Shown here piece by piece: positions 6,205-7,449 of a DNA stretch of 7,449 nucleotides. Origin of the DNA: DATLFI01 sp035524895 (GTDB taxonomy: Bacteria; Acidobacteriota; Thermoanaerobaculia; Multivoradales; Multivoraceae); the NCBI GenBank assembly GCA_035524895.1, contig DATLFI010000020.1, forward strand, positions 1-7,449, in the 5' to 3' direction. Made by a program: the position numbers and the translations under genes. Within the stretch, counting starts at the first letter, position 1. The number at the start of each line of letters is the position of its first letter. The notes below the pieces were generated by a model that was not told the origin of the DNA, searched no databases, and was given only the letters and a program-made list of their open reading frames with translations.

Positions 6205-7449
6205 ATGCCGCCGGTTTTGCCCACACGCAGGATTCGCCTTGCCCTCGCCCTTTTCGTCGCGACCAGCGTCGCGGCGGGCGCTGCCGAGACCGGCTCGAGC
6301 GGGTCGGGGGCAGGCAGCGACTCGACCAGTGACGCCGTCCGCTGGCCGCAGTTCCGTGGCCCCGACGCGCTGCCCACCAGCGACAACGCCGATTTGCCAG
6401 ACACCTGGTCGACCACCGAGAACGTCGAGTGGGTCGCCGACATCCCCGGCATGGGCTGGTCGTCACCGATCGTGTGGGGCGACCGGATCTTCCTGACCAC
6501 CGCGGTGAGCGGCAAGGCGATGAAGCAGCCCTCGCTGGGGGTCGACTTCTCGAACGAGCTGGTGGCCGAGCTGATGAAGCAGGGCAAGTCGCAGGAGGAG
6601 GTGATCGCCGCGGTCACCGAGCGCGACATCGAGCTGCCGGACGAGATCGAGGTCGCGCTGCACCTCCTCGCGCTGGACCTCTCGACCGGCAAGCTGCTCT
6701 GGGACCAGACGTTCTACACCGGCCCGCCGCCGGTGGGGCGGCACCGCAAGAACAGCTACGCCTCGGAGACGCCGGTCACCGACGGCGAGGCGGTGTACGC
6801 GTACATCGCGCACCTCGGCCTCTTCGCCTACGACTTCGCCGGCAAGCAGCTCTGGCACACCGAGCTCGAGCCCCACAAGGTCTACCTCGACTTCGGCAGC
6901 GGCGCCTCACCGACGCTCCACGCCGGCAGGCTCTACGTGCTCGACGACAACGAGGAGGCGAGCTTCGTCGCCGCCTTCGACGCTGCGACCGGCAAGGAGC
7001 TCTGGCGCACGGCGCGCCCGGGTCTCGGCAACGAGCAGATGCGCTCGGGTTGGTCGACCCCATTCGTGTGGCAGCACGCATCGCGCACAGAGCTCGTGAC
7101 CACCGGCCCCGGAGTCGCGATCAGCTACGACCTCGAGGGCCGGGAGTTGTGGCGGCTCGTCGACATGGGCCAGTCCTCGATCCAGACCCCCTTCGCCTGG
7201 GACGGCCTCCTCTACCTCACCTCCGGCGCCGGGGGCGCGCCCGTCCGGCCGATCGTCGCCGTCCGTCCCGGCGCCTCGGGAACCATCGACCCGGACCCCG
7301 GCCCCGAAGGCGCGCGCAGCGAGCACGTCGCCTGGTACAACAAGGAGGCGGGCGGCACCTATCTGCCCACGCCGCTGATCTACGACGGCCGCCTCTACGT
7401 CCTGAGCGACAAGGGCATCTTCGATCAGGTCGACCCCAAGACCGGCGAG
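6205..7449 (+). CDS. Secreted PQQ-like beta-propeller repeat protein (C-terminus beyond window)
   Basis: The first 415 codons of a gene still open at the window edge. AAGGAGG at 6191-6197, seven bases before the ATG, fixes the start. Residues 1-27 look like a Sec signal peptide with an Ala-rich cleavage region, followed by a Gly/Ser linker to about 44. WPQFRGPDALP (47-57) is the entry motif common to BamB/PQQ-like propellers. Blade motifs of the type DxxTGKxLW recur: ALDLSTGKLLW (156-166), AYDFAGKQLW (208-217), AFDAATGKELW (257-267), SYDLEGRELW (307-316) and VDPKTGE (409-415) at the edge. ASETPVTDGEAVYAY, SPTLHAG and TPLIYDGRLY are the alternating blade strands. A charged helical insert occupies about 102-152. 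No dehydrogenase active-site signature is visible, so a scaffold or binding role is as likely as an enzyme. It is divergent from the acylase, with 212 bases between starts. Confidence 0.9.
   Translation, partial: MPPVLPTRRIRLALALFVATSVAAGAAETGSSGSGAGSDSTSDAVRWPQFRGPDALPTSDNADLPDTWSTTENVEWVADIPGMGWSSPIVWGDRIFLTTAVSGKAMKQPSLGVDFSNELVAELMKQGKSQEEVIAAVTERDIELPDEIEVALHLLALDLSTGKLLWDQTFYTGPPPVGRHRKNSYASETPVTDGEAVYAYIAHLGLFAYDFAGKQLWHTELEPHKVYLDFGSGASPTLHAGRLYVLDDNEEASFVAAFDAATGKELWRTARPGLGNEQMRSGWSTPFVWQHASRTELVTTGPGVAISYDLEGRELWRLVDMGQSSIQTPFAWDGLLYLTSGAGGAPVRPIVAVRPGASGTIDPDPGPEGARSEHVAWYNKEAGGTYLPTPLIYDGRLYVLSDKGIFDQVDPKTGE

Noticed and set aside
6051..6692. 213-codon − strand open frame across the acylase-propeller intergenic region
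   Set aside because: It runs through the hairpin repeat and antisense to the propeller gene, whose start, signal peptide and blade motifs are clear.
1..7449. CRISPR array, tRNA, rRNA, insertion sequence or phage genes
   Set aside because: No regularly spaced repeats, no tRNA or rRNA-like sequence and no transposase or integrase motifs were seen on either strand.

Overview
The window is strongly GC-rich, with C or G favoured at third codon positions, and carries five protein-coding units in ordinary bacterial arrangement. The gene mix is an orphan duplicated FtsX/MacB-type permease of the ADOP kind, an exported penicillin-acylase family Ntn hydrolase and a secreted PQQ-like beta-propeller protein. 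This suggests an Acidobacteriota-like soil or sediment bacterium. That assignment is inference from gene families; no rRNA or other marker gene is present.

Layout: 1-113 is a repeat-bearing upstream region. 114-2912 (+) is one uninterrupted reading frame that joins an XRE-type helix-turn-helix to a complete duplicated permease. A second well-placed Shine-Dalgarno start at 477 means it may be expressed as a fusion, as a stand-alone permease, or both. 2913-2985 is an AT-richer island of inverted repeats with a promoter-like element. 2986-3234 and 3219-3620 (+) form an overlapping VapB/VapC toxin-antitoxin pair. 3621-3670 is a short convergent gap. 3671-5992 (-) is the acylase with a signal peptide and an autoprocessing serine. 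5993-6204 is a divergent intergenic region with a dispersed-type hairpin repeat and a possible ECF-sigma promoter. 6205-7449 (+) is the PQQ-like propeller protein, open at the window end.

The genes do not form one obvious pathway. The permease has no ATPase beside it, as is usual for ADOP proteins. The vapBC pair is a self-contained module. The acylase and the propeller protein share a divergent control region and are both predicted to be exported, but nothing ties their substrates together. I do not see a convincing previously undescribed system. The most unusual points are the in-frame HTH-permease fusion with a codon-bias break at its junction, and the VapC with Glu at the first PIN-domain acidic position and a probable CTG start.
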